DNA of 64,000 nt, taken from positions 4,030,001 through 4,094,000 of the forward strand of contig NC_079241.1 in NCBI RefSeq assembly GCF_028009165.1. The letters are read 5' to 3'. A program made the translations under genes and the position numbers. The DNA comes from Akanthomyces muscarius (Eukaryota; Ascomycota; Sordariomycetes; Hypocreales; Cordycipitaceae). The notes below the pieces were generated by a model, which saw only the letters and a list, made by a program, of their open reading frames with translations, ran no database searches and was not told the origin of the DNA. This document shows, piece after piece, positions 1 to 11,049 of the stretch; the stretch's first letter is position 1; every line of letters starts with the position of its first letter.

Positions 1-491
1 CATTCAAAAGCACACTAGTCTCTGAATCCACCCAGAGTTAGAGTGCCGTTTCGTGAGGCTAAGTAACGTGCTGACACTGTTGGCCCCTGGTTGCTGGCCT
101 CGATGACACTCGACGCGGGAATATTTGTCACAGCGCCTCCGCGTCGCATGAGCTTGATCTATCCAGCCGGTAGCATTCCGGAGGCGTTCGGCAATGCCTT
201 GCATCACGTTCGGATTTCAAAATGCAAACTCCAACTGCGGGTGGATCACACATCGTCATTCCTGGTTTGCGCATGTTTTCTCACAAGATGACTTCAACAC
301 TACGATTCAAACGTGACAAAGCATGGCTTTGGCAAGCCGCATGGCAGCATGTATATTTGTTTATTTGTGTTTCGGTCTGGATTCGCTCTATGTCGGCGCG
401 ATGTGCTGCCGGTAGAGAATCCGAAAAGGTGCCAACGCGAGGGTATATTGTACAGTTGTTTCTTTTTTGTTCCGTCTTATCATGTCGGCCG
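1..491. other. intergenic, left edge of window
   Basis: Only short overlapping open frames are present and none looks protein-like. I see no gene here; part of this stretch may be the 3' trailer of the small gene that ends at 492. Confidence 0.5.
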
Positions 492-851
492 TCACCTCTC
501 TGCCTTTGGCGAGGAATCGTCGATACTGTGGAAGCCAAGCCATTCCCCTAGCTTTCCACCAGGCTTAGGCACCGGGCATTCTCTCCGTGATTGACTTGAC
601 TGCCGCGTCACGTTCTCTGTTGAATTTTGGTTGAAATCGGCAAGTCCGTCTGTGATCTGCGGCGCATCCTTTCGCCTCCATATTCTTCTGCGACCGTTCT
701 CGTCCACTACAACTTCTCCGTCGGCGTATCGGGCTCGTGGCACAGGACAGGGCAGTAAGTGCGGCAACCCAACAACAAAGAAACTGGCGATCAGTGTCGT
801 AGCAAAGAGTGACGAGGTCATTCGAGACCTAGGGTGAAGATGCGGCGGCAT
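492..851 (-). CDS. small conserved-looking single-pass membrane protein, function unknown
   Basis: A single-exon frame of 119 codons reads on the minus strand from an ATG at 851. The N terminus is basic (MPPHLHPRSR), followed by a hydrophobic stretch at about residues 12-32 that could be a signal anchor or mitochondrial membrane segment. Next come an acidic-basic patch with the motif YADGEVVVDENGRRR and a C-terminal RECPVPKPGG..GEWLGF segment. The composition is strongly protein-like, and the pattern resembles small uncharacterised proteins common in ascomycetes, but I cannot assign a family. It is divergent from the PPG1 phosphatase, with about 660 bases between the start codons. Whether it sits in the mitochondrial inner membrane or the secretory pathway is not decided by the sequence. 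Confidence 0.6.
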   Translation of the reverse strand: MPPHLHPRSRMTSSLFATTLIASFFVVGLPHLLPCPVPRARYADGEVVVDENGRRRIWRRKDAPQITDGLADFNQNSTENVTRQSSQSRRECPVPKPGGKLGEWLGFHSIDDSSPKAER

Positions 852-1510
852 TGTGGGGGTTTTGATGCGTCGCGGGCAGTCCGGTTAAAGGATGATTAGG
901 AGGCTGTCGTGAGCGGTCAGCAACGTGGGCAGAGCAGACGCAATGCTATCCATTGAGCGTACCGGATCATAAAATCATGATCTATGGCTTTTCCCGACTT
1001 CGAAAAACCAATTGCAAGAGCAAGGGGCAGTTGGTTGGCGTTCGCAGACAATGTGGCGCGTCGGTTTGCTGGCCCGGACTAGAGAAAGCGCTCGAATGAT
1101 TTCCGGGAAGCAATTCTGACAACCTTAGATTCCTGAGCTCCTGATTGGCTCGGAAGGGACTCTGGCTGTCGGAGCGGAAAATTCTGCCTCCGTCCCGTGG
1201 TTTCCTAGTCGCGACGGCGTTATATCGAATTTGGTGGGGCGATGCATGGACAATCGCCAACAAAGTCGGGTGGCCGACGGAGACCAGTGGTTTGTGCGCG
1301 AGCAAGGGCAGCCCATCCATCTCGATTCTCGCAGAAACACGACCGCAGTACGCGCAAACAACGACAGCTGCCAGATTCAACAACAAATTTAAACATCATT
1401 CAAGCTGTACACTTCGAGATATGCTATAAGACCGCTCGCAACCAGCCCATTGCACCAGGAAAGCGGCCGGCGCGTCCCCACGTGCGACCGCCGCTTAGCC
1501 AGCCTATATC
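852..1510. other. bidirectional intergenic region, small membrane gene / PPG1
   Basis: About 660 bases lie between two divergent start codons. The region must hold both promoters. The open frames in it have no protein-like composition and I see no distinctive regulatory site. Confidence 0.5.
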
Positions 1511-2932
1511 ATGAGCGATCTCGACAAGTATGTTGTTGCGTGTCGATGAGACAACGAACGTACGACCAGGTTGCTAACGTGAAGTGCCTGCAGAGCTATT
1601 GCGCAGTTGCGCGCCTGTCGTCCTATCCCCGAAACCCAAGTCCGAGAGCTCTGCCATCGTGCCAGAGAGTTATTGATCGAGGAAGGAAATGTGGTCACTG
1701 TGACTGCGCCAGTGACGGTGCGCAACACCCCAGCCCTCGTGCGGACCATTTGCGACCAAGTTATATCGTACTGACTTGCTATTGCTCTCTAGATATGTGG
1801 CGATATTCACGGTCAGTTTCATGACCTGATGGAGCTGTTCCGCGTCGGAGGAGACGTGCCTGACACGAACTACCTCTTCATGGGCGACTTTGTCGACCGT
1901 GGTTTCTATTCTCTCGAATCATTTCTTCTTTTGCTTTGTCTCAAAGTTCGATACCCCGACCGCATGACGCTCATTCGCGGAAACCACGAATCGCGCCAAA
2001 TCACAACCGTCTACGGCTTTTACGATGAATGCCTGCGAAAATACGGCAGCGCCAATGTCTGGCGATACTGCTGCGACGTTTTCGACTACCTCGCTCTGGG
2101 TGCTATTGTTCTTGGAGCGTCCAACACACTCTCTGGCCAAGGCGAGCCGGTCGACGATGAGACCGAGATCGAGGTTTGCGACCAGAACGGGTCCATCATT
2201 AGTCGCTTTCCACGCCAGCGTGGTCAGGCAAATAGCCAGCAGCGACAAGGCCAGAGCCCGAACGGCGGTGGAAGCAGCGCCAACACCGGAGACAAGACAG
2301 GTCCACCCGGTTCCGGCGCCTCTGGCTCCAGTAGCGGAAGTATCGGTAACCCAGCAGGGGCTGTGCTATGCGTGCACGGCGGCTTGAGCCCGCTCATAGA
2401 CTCAGTGGACAAGATCCGCCTCATTGACCGCAAGCAGGAAGTGCCCCATGAGGGCGCCATGTGCGACTTGCTGTGGTCAGATCCAGACGACATAGACGGA
2501 TGGGGTCTATCGCCTCGTGGCGCGGGATTCCTTTTTGGCGCTGATATTGTCAAGGTCTTCAATCACCGAAATGATTTGAGTCTCATTGCGCGAGCCCACC
2601 AGCTTGTCATGGAAGGCTTCAAGGAAATGTTCGACTCCTCCATTGTCACTGTTTGGTCTGCCCCAAATTACTGCTACCGATGTGGCAATGTTGCGGCCGT
2701 CCTTGAGCTGTGCGAGGATGAATCTGGCACCGGCGTCTTTGCGCGAAGCAACGGCGACGTTGGTCGCAGTGATGGTGGCGCCGGCGTCAATGGCCGTGGT
2801 TTATTGATGGAGTCTGACAGCCACAATGTGCCCAACAACGGACCTGCAAGGCGCTACCGCGTTTTCCAGGCAGCGCCCCAGGATTCGCGCGGGATGCCGG
2901 CGAAGAAACCTGTGGCGGACTACTTTCTCTAG
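1511..2932 (+). CDS. ppg1: PP2A-like serine/threonine phosphatase, PPG1/PpgA type (3 exons)
   Basis: Exons are 1511-1527, 1594-1717 and 1793-2932, giving 426 residues. Both introns are GT..AG, and intron 1 has a GCTAAC branch site. The metal-binding phosphatase motifs are intact: GDIHG (50-54), GDFVDRG (78-84), GNHE (110-113), followed by [18 protein letters not shown] and [11 protein letters not shown]. The tail ends in DYFL, the PP2A-family C terminus that is carboxymethylated in PP2A. The N terminus [19 protein letters not shown] fits the filamentous-fungal PPG1/PpgA branch rather than PP2A, SIT4 or PP4. About 80 low-complexity residues (roughly 157-237, rich in G, S, Q and N) are inserted in the catalytic domain just before VLCVHGG. 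A second, shorter G/N-rich insertion lies near the C terminus. In yeast, Ppg1 acts in glycogen accumulation and, with Far-complex partners, in dephosphorylating the mitophagy receptor. That role here is inferred. Confidence 0.9.
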
Positions 2933-3694
2933 GCCGTATCTGCAGACATTTGGGAGGGCTTTTTTCTGCTGCATTTCGTTGGGAACGGATCAGTTTGTTT
3001 GGGAATCAACGACGGCGTTGGCGGTTGTATTGATTATGCCTTTTTATCATTTTCACGCGTCGCACACTTGCAGAAGCTAAGATTTGGGACTCGGCGCAGC
3101 ATTCTGCGAAAGAAAAGAAGTGATCATTTTTCGGCGTCATGCGTTCGCTATATGCCTTCACACCAGTGAAACGTCAAGTTAGACTGCTATTCCAATATGA
3201 TGGTTGATATCAAGTAAATGTGCTGGTAAATCGGACTATATACCTCGTCCTCTCCCTCTCTGCATCACGAGCACTACGTGAAAGATCTAAAGTCACCAAT
3301 AACTAAAGAGTAATATACATTGAGATATACCGTAAGATATGCGCCGTCACCTTTTTCTTTCCGCAATCGTGAAACCCATTTTCGCCACCCATAATCATGT
3401 ATGCATGTATTCGTCTGCGTGCTGCTTCGGCCATTCCACCCAGGCCTGTAGTATCGAGGTTTTCCATCCGGTCGCGGTCCAGAACTGCTGCCACCAAGTA
3501 ATCGTTTGCTGCAACAACCAGAGTTCTAGTACTGGGTGTAAAACGTGACTCGAGATTTCGCCAGTATTCGTATTTCGGTATTCTTTTCTTCTTATTCATG
3601 AATCGTCGATAATGCCCAACTGTCAAGTTTTGCGGCCCCGAGTCAATGCATGGTGCTTTCTGCAAGCTGCATCGCCTCCGAGCGCGAAGGGCTG
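2933..3694. other. convergent intergenic region, PPG1 / bZIP
   Basis: About 760 bases lie between two converging stop codons. The stretch is AT-rich around 3050-3320, as expected for two 3' untranslated regions, and holds no credible gene. Confidence 0.5.
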
Positions 3695-4550
3695 TTACCC
3701 TGTCCATCCACCGGTAGATCCAGCGCCGTAGCTGCCTTCATTCCCCGTCTGATAGGTGTTTAACGTGCCGTCATATTGCATCTGACCTCTGTCCTGTTGC
3801 TGCTGCATCGACTGGGTCATGCCTGGTGTGGGCGCAAGAGAGCCCATTTGCGCTGATTGGTCCATGTACGCTTCCGGTCCTCTGGCTTGATTCCCCATAA
3901 ACATAGCCGCAGAGTACTGCTGTTGTGGTGGTTGGCTGGGCATGGCGGCCGCCTGAAGTTGCATGCCGCGATTGTGGCCGTATGGAGATTCGGCGGCAAT
4001 TGCGTCCCAAGGCGCAGAGGAGGAAACTGATGGCGTGCTCGAAATGGAAGAGTCTGACATGACTTGGCTCGTGACGGAGAAGGGAATGTTAGAGTCGAGA
4101 TTTGCTGGTCGTCGCGAGACCATTGCTTGCTGAAGCGCATGTACAGCCATACCAGGCTCGCCAGTCGCAAAAGTCTGCCCGCGGCTCATATCTGGAGCTC
4201 CCGCGACTCCAGCCTGAAGGAAGCGGCTGATGTATTCGTCGCTAAATCCATGCTCGTTGAGGAGTTGTCGCAGCTGTCTGTTTTCTTCAGCAACTCGCCG
4301 CGCTGCAACCTGGACTTCTGTTGTCGCCTCTATTCCTTGCAACTCGCATAACCGTAGACGTTGCTCTAACTCCTGCAAATATTCTCTCCTCCTTGCCCTG
4401 GAGCGCCGTTGGTTGTCTCGGATCCGAGCTAGGTTGGCCTTTTGCTATAATTATTAGAGAATTGGTTAGCAGCGTCCTCCGCGCCAATAGAAACATTGGT
4501 GGAAGCTAGCTTGTAAGTAAGCGAGGCTGACTTACTGCTGGAGTTGACAT
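3695..4550 (-). CDS. bZIP transcription factor (2 exons)
   Basis: Exon 1 is only 15 nt (4550-4536, encoding MSTPA) and exon 2 is 4444-3695, giving 254 residues. The intron has a GTAAGT donor, a GCTAAC branch site and a TATAG acceptor, and joining it keeps the frame. The basic region NQRRSRARR occupies about residues 16-24, with the bZIP N-x7-R spacing (N16, R24). It is followed by a leucine-zipper-like helix running to about residue 75 (ELEQRLRLCELQG.., RRVAEENRQLRQLL). The rest is Q/S/M-rich and probably an activation region. The very early basic region, starting at residue 7, is characteristic of a group of fungal bZIP factors whose targets I cannot name. The gene has a very long upstream region (see 4551-9910), which suggests a long regulated leader. 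It converges on PPG1. Confidence 0.88.
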
Positions 4551-7500
4551 TTAGCCTGCGGTGTGTATGTTGGGACCACGCTGCGGTCACTGAATGTCAC
4601 CCAGACACGGCTATTGTCGTTTTTGAGGGGAAACGCAAACTTTGGCGAAAGAGGGGATTTCCAGACTAGGAGAAGAAGTTCTGAGTCTGGAATAGATAGT
4701 TTCAAGGAAGGGATCGTCTTTGTTTCGGCGCAACGTCACGCCATCGAAGTACCTGCAAAACCGAGGCTATAATTGTTCCCGTCCAAGACTCAGACAAAAG
4801 GAAAGAAGGGCTAATGATTGCGGCAGAATCATAGGAACGGCCTCTTTTAGAATTGAAAGGAGTTTGGCAGCCGCCACCAAAAAAAGAGGGCTGTCCGAGG
4901 CAAGCACCCGAGTCAAGGTTCTGTCAAAAGACACGCATGGGAGCAAGCTTCCAGGTAGCGACTGACGGTCATGGGATTGAATAATGGCAACAGTGGAAAA
5001 GGTAAAATACAGCCAAAAGCCAAGCCGTCTTGGAAATCTCCTGACCGTCGAGTGCTAATAAGCGGGGGGCGCCGGAACTCTCTGCTCGGTTTGGCCTCTC
5101 TGGGCTCAGTGATAGCGCTAGCAAGAATGGAGTGTGGAAAGAGAGAGTATGGCATCCTCCGGCCAAGGCCAAAGACCCCCCTATACATAGGATCTATACG
5201 CCGAGACGCAAGACTGGGGCAGAAGCGCCACACTACGGTCTATCATTGCCGCATAACGGTTACATTCCCACGCAGTCGGATTCTCCCCGCTGCATCAACG
5301 GGATACTTTACAGTGGGTGTATCAACAGCAAGAAGCTGAACTTTCCGACAGGCCAAGACGATTTCTTTGTGTAAAAAGTTGATAGTATGCTAATTATAAC
5401 GTCACCTGAATCATGGAGGTACATCGGCGGCGAGTAAGGAGGGGAAAATTAGGACGAATAACAGTGTGGATAGCGGGCGGGTTGGAAGCAACGACTGGCA
5501 GCAACGTGGTGCTAGAAAAAAGGTGGACTTGGCCGTGGGGGAGCCATGGCATGAATTTCATCTGCTTTTTTTACCCTATCTGTTCAAGTGATGGGCAAAG
5601 GAGCAGCAATGGCTTACCACGCCCGATCTGGGGCCGCAGGCTCTGGTGGTGGCTGGAAAGGCAGCGGGCAGGTGGAATGGGAATGGTTCCATGGGTGGTA
5701 CGCGAGCAAACAAGAAGCGGGGAGGGGAGACGAGGAAAAGGGGCCTTGTAACCAAGCCATGCAGCCTTGGAGACTGGCCAGGCTTCTCACGGGGCCGGAG
5801 TGACATGCGCGGAGCCATGTCTTGTGGATGCCCGTGGTGGGTGTAAGTCAAAACTGCGTTGGCCGTTCTTGCCAGCGGCCGGGGCGTGAGGAGGCTGCTA
5901 CACGTACACATATACACACGCCACGGAGGACGGAGAACAAGAATGAGACCAGCTTAGAGAATCCAAGTTTGTTGGTTACGGGCTACGGGCTACCGGACGG
6001 CGGACCGGTGGGCGGCGGTGGACCACTTTACCAGCTACCTTGGTGTACCTTCATTCCGGCCCTTGCAAATTCGCTAGTTTCCGATAGAGGGCCAAAATTT
6101 TCCTTTCTTTTTTTGGCCCGAACTTGCCGGCTAAACTGAGGAAATGAGCCGTCAATCCCAGCAAGTCGTGACATGTCTGCCCAGATCGCCGATTTGGGGA
6201 GGGGGGGCAAAATGCCTTCATTTTCTGGGCAGGCGACTTGGTAGTGAAAAATTACTCGTTTTCGCCTCAATCATTCGAGGCACGACTCAGCAAGAGAACA
6301 GCACGAGTTTGCGAAAACTCTAGCGTGCGGGAAGCGCAACGGCGGCCCGCTGCTTCACGCCTAGCAGCGAAACCTTAAAAAGGAAAACAGCATTATTCGA
6401 ACAGGACAAGGCCAAGGCTTCAAGTGCCAGGGTCTAAGTAGGAGAAATTCCAGGCGAGGCATCATAGCATGGAAGAAAAATGGCAAGGACAAGGAGTTTC
6501 TCACAAGGGAAAGCCCTCCAACAAAGTGGACAGGGCCTTCGGTCTGCGGACCACTCAGCCGCGCGCCTCGGCTCTCCTGTTGTTGTCTCTCCACTGGGCT
6601 AGAGGGAGATGACCTGCATTATTATCCAGCGCATTCGTCGGCACTAGCTGCGTTGGCTCCCCAGCCAAAGAGGGGTAGCAGGGTCGAGTTTGGCGGCGGG
6701 GATGTTGGTGGCTTCCTGACGAGGCGCTCTTCGCATTTGCTGCTGCCAGACCGTTGATGAATGCCCGTGTCGAGCACGGTGCATCGTTTTCCGGCTGGTA
6801 GGCCACCAGAGCAAGTGCGCTGGCCTGTTCTGCTACCACCCCAACCATCTAGACCGCCATCAGTAGGTGGTGGGGGAGGACAGAGTACCAGTCCCCAGTC
6901 AACAGTATTGCAGCGCCGAGACGTTGGCATCACAAGCCAGCAGCATCGCAAGTGGGTTGGTGGAGTTGGGCTACGGGGCTGTCTGGAGCCACGCAGACCA
7001 CGCCAGGCAGGAGACGGGAGCGGACACACATGCTAGTCGCCCTGATGATACAAAGGGGCTCGGCGGAGGTGCGGATCGGCCAGCCTCGTCTTGTTACATT
7101 GCCCAGGGTTTAAACGGTTCCTGCCAGGGAGGTGTTGGCAGGATGGAGCTCAGTTCGCCTCGTCGTGGGTCCTGCGCCGTCGACCAGCATCCCTTGTTAT
7201 ATAACTTGCGAATATCAAACGTATATAGCCTATGTGACGACTCGTCCAGGGTCGTTCGATGGGCGAACGGTGTACATCATGGCTAGTCACGGCACAAGGA
7301 CATTGCTCGCGAATACTGGCAGAGCGGTAAAGCAAGACAGGTCCAAAATTCCAGGTCTTGAACCATCGCGGTCCTGCGCGAAAGAGATTGCCCATTGCGA
7401 CAAATCGTGCATGATTATGCATTGATCTCTCGCCCGATCTGACTGGGCTTGACTGTCTAAACAGGCATGCTTGGCGACGAAGCTAACGAGTAGGCAGAGA

Positions 7501-9910
7501 GCTCAAATCCAGAGTAAGCCATTGGCAGAATTTCGGTGGACTAACAAGTACATAATGATAATGGCACCTGCAGGGGACAATGACCATACGAACAGGGCTA
7601 TTACGTGGCGCAACTCTATCTCCTCGACTGGCCAGGTTGGAGCAAGGCTCCGCTGAGGAATAACGACTACACGACGATATGGCGTTTCATTTTCTATCTG
7701 TTGCTCTCAGCCTTTCCACCCATTGGGCTTGAGCTAGCTTTATCAGGGAATAACCCATCGCGACATCCTTGGCTAGCCAGGCGTCGCTGATGATCTTACT
7801 CTTGGCCACAAAAGGACTCACCAAGTGCCTCGTTCCCGCTAACTACAGCAGCAGACCGACTGCCAATTTGGGGCCGTCGCCGGTTGGCCACCAACGCGAG
7901 CCACTGATAACCAACGCCAAGTTAGCGCTGGAACGGACCTGGACGCGGCGCTGCTTATTAGTGGCTTGTTGGACTACTGGTTGTGGCCGCGGCGGCCGGT
8001 GACATTCCGAGCACCGGCTACTGGGTGTATCTGGAGGTGTGCAGTTCCAGCTCGTCGGGCGACTCCATTCTCCAGGAAAAAAAGATGAAAGGCAATCTTG
8101 CTGGAAAACAATATTGCAGGGGGTCCTCCGTCTCCATTGCTATTATTAAACCGGAGCTCGCCATTTGCTCCAACCCGCGGACAGCCTTGCGGGGCTTCTT
8201 CACTGGGACGACGTGATGGCGTCGGCTTGCCATGTGCGTGCTGGGCCGAGCTTACTGTTATTGGGGAACGTGTGGCACGATGGCGCTGCCTGCCATGGTG
8301 GAAGGTTTTTTTCTTTTTTACCTTCGCTTTTCTTGGCAAATTTTGGCAAATTCGCTGCAGAATTCAGGTGCGTCCAAGTCTAGGTTTGACTAGATCTTCT
8401 TTTCTCATCTTGGCGGGACGATGACGGTGTAATGTTACTTTCGAACCCGGCGATGAATAAGGTTTTCAGCGTTGCCACCGTCTCGTGTTTGAATCGAGAC
8501 ATTCTTCATCAACTTTGACTTGAAAACGGCGCCGCAGTATCCCGCCACTCGGCAAACTTGGGTTGGCCGTCGAATCCACGCATGTCCACTGCCAAGGCGC
8601 CTCTATTTTTATCTGTTGGCGTCATTGTGCGTGGGAAAAACTTAGAGTCGCCTCATCCCGAGTCATGGTCCAGAAACTCAGCTGTCAACGTAGCGACAGC
8701 CGGCCTGCACTCGGCTATCGCGCTAAATCTAATTGCTGGCCACCCCAGGTGGCTGTCGGAGTATTTACTAACCGTCAAGTACCTGGATGGGCATGAAATG
8801 GAGCGTGCATGGATTAATATGTGCCGGGTGTATGGAAATGTGAGGGACGATCATCCGAGTTTGCCGCATCTCGTCCGATGTTAAAACGCTGGGGAAATAA
8901 TGGCGTCGGAGCTGTGACATTGTCGCGCGAACTCAGCTCGAGTAACCAGTGCAGAAATCTAGCGAGCGACCTTATTATCATCTGTCTTGCCGTGCTATTG
9001 AAGAAAGATTTCTACTAGGCGATCAAATGATGGTGTCCGGATCGGCAATTCAATCCGAGAGCCCTATTTTGTGGCGCTGCTCTCCAGGGGACCGAGGCTA
9101 AACGTCTACTGGTGCGTACGGAGCAGTGACACAATACAGTATATATCCAAGACAAAGCTGTCGCGTGGCATATATCTGACGGTACTCCGTATTCGTAGAA
9201 TCGTTGGACATTGTGCTCTGTGCTCACTTTGCTTACTGAAGCCGCCGTACCACCTACTCACCCACTGTACTAGTATCAACTATGCCCTGCTGCTCACCCC
9301 TGTGGGTTGAGTATTTCCTGCGTCCCTTTCCCTGTTTTTGTTTTCCTTCAGACAGGCATAGCTGGCAGTGAGTGCCGTGGCAGCCACAGCCACAGTCTCC
9401 TGACAGCCGCAGCTAGGCCCAATACTTGTCAATGGCGAATTGAGGACGCACTTAGAGGAAAGAAAAAAATTGGGACACACAGAAGCTCAGCAAGTCTCCA
9501 AATGATGCCGATGCTACTTTCCGTAATATACGGTTCTGTTACAGGCGTATGCGCCCCTTGCGACATCATAACTCCCGGTCAGCTTGGCGGCTTGCCTTTG
9601 TTGAGAATCAGCTCGTGTCTCGCTACGTCATAATTTCCATCCCCAGTGCAAGCAAACAAGGTTGCTGTCAACCACGCGCCTGAAATAGCAGTGTAGTGGC
9701 ACCAGTAGCAGCAATGAGTACACGGCTGTCATGCACGAGCCTTGCTCGTGTCGCATGCCTACTGGGTGATCCTGGGCAAGGACTAGGCAGAGTTTCACAG
9801 CTCCCTCCTTTTCTGTCATTGCAAAGAATCATTCTCATCCAACATACACATTTTATTTTAATTGTCGCGCAAGCTTGCATTCATCTAATAATACATTTAC
9901 ACACGTCAAA
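4551..9910. other. 5.3 kb gene-poor divergent region, bZIP / cupredoxin
   Basis: No open frame on either strand here has protein-like composition, and I could not assemble any from short exons. The stretch includes many short frames with ATG (possible upstream ORFs), C/G-rich patches near 5640-6050 and 6650-7030, and homopolymer runs. It separates the divergent bZIP factor and the cupredoxin. The likely contents are a long bZIP 5' leader with its promoter and, possibly, a non-coding transcript. I see no tRNA, transposon ends or tandem array. Confidence 0.5.
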
Positions 9911-10564
9911 ATGCCTTCCTTCAAGTCAACTTTTGCGACTTTCGCCTTTCTGGCGGCCGTCAACGCCAAGACCGTCACGATCACTGCCAAAAGCGACAAC
10001 CGCTTCGACCCTGATTCGACCACGGCTGACAAGGGCGACGTTCTCGAGTTTCAATTTGAGGGTTCCAAGCACAGTGTCGTGGCTGGCGACTACCAATACG
10101 CGTGCTCTCCTGTCCAGATCGGCACTGGATTCTTCTCTGGCTTTGTCGATGGCGATAGCGTACGTTGAGCTGCACTCGTGATTGTGTGCCCTGCAGGTGC
10201 ATCGCTGCTAACATTTTGGTACTTACAGAACAAAGTCTTCCGTGTTGAAGTCAACAACACCGACCCTCTGGCTTTCTATTCCTCGCAAGGTACAGAATGC
10301 GCCTCTGGTATGGTCGGCATTGTCAACCCCAGCGGCGACAAGACCCTAGACGACTACAGGAGCCGGGCCAGCAAGCTGTCCACGGGAGTCAGTCCTGGCA
10401 ATGCCACGTTTGGTGGTGAATTGGCCGACAAGGGTGGCTCCGACAAGGACGATCAAGACAACAAGAAGGGTGGCACAGATGACAAGAAAAACTCGGCCGG
10501 CACACTCCAGGTCTCGACAGTGGCCCTTTCGAGCGTCTTCGGTGCTGTTCTGTACATGCTTTGA
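9911..10564 (+). CDS. secreted, probably GPI-anchored cupredoxin-like protein (2 exons)
   Basis: Exons are 9911-10159 and 10229-10564, giving 194 residues. The ATG at 9911 (tcaaaATGcc) begins a clear signal peptide ending VNA at about residue 19. The mature part has the cupredoxin beta-sandwich pattern: TVTITAKSDNRFDPD, GDVLEFQFEGSKHSVV, a GFFSGF segment, then a loop of the form FYSSQGTECASGMVG. A D/K-rich linker and a C-terminal hydrophobic stretch after an N-S-A-G site suggest a GPI signal. In fungal members that bind type-1 copper the last loop reads FYC-x4-H-x4-M. Here the Cys is Ser (101) and the His is Glu (106), while His54 and Met111 remain. Copper binding is therefore doubtful; a cell-wall structural or adhesive role is inferred. 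Confidence 0.85.
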
Positions 10565-11049
10565 GGTAATGGTATAATAGTTCTTCTGTTTGGTCCTGCT
10601 TTTAGCCGAGGAGAGTATTCTCCGATATAGTGTTAATCACAGTCACGGCGTGCCTCTCGGCGCAAATAGTGATACCTTGAACATTATTAGTCTATTACGC
10701 CTCTTTGTGACTGTATAGCCTCCAGGCGTGACTCAACTGTCGCCCCATTGAATCGAGGAGAAATTTGAGCCCCTCGTGTGGATGAAGCAAGGTTTTGAAT
10801 AGATGTACCGAAAAGAAAACAAGTGCTTACGTATCTTTAAAAAAAGATGTTCTCCAATATGACTTTGTCCGGGTGACTCACGTAACTGGGTGACGACACC
10901 ACCAACGGCGCTAGCCACGACCGTCCACTGGAAGGCTCGCTGAAGCGGTCGCCCCTCTTGCTATAAACCAACCCCGCGAATTATAAAGAGCTGATGGTGA
11001 TTGCAAAGAGTTGAGACGACTAGGCTTCCTTACTTCCAAACATTCGGCC
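10565..11049 (+). other. intergenic region, cupredoxin / S58 peptidase
   Basis: This tandem intergenic region carries the cupredoxin 3' trailer and the peptidase promoter. TATAAA-like sequences occur at about 10963 and 10982. No gene is seen. Confidence 0.5.

Noticed and set aside
8425..8460. ttcgaaccc sequence that resembles a reversed tRNA B-box
   Set aside because: No matching A-box or cloverleaf at the right distance on either strand.
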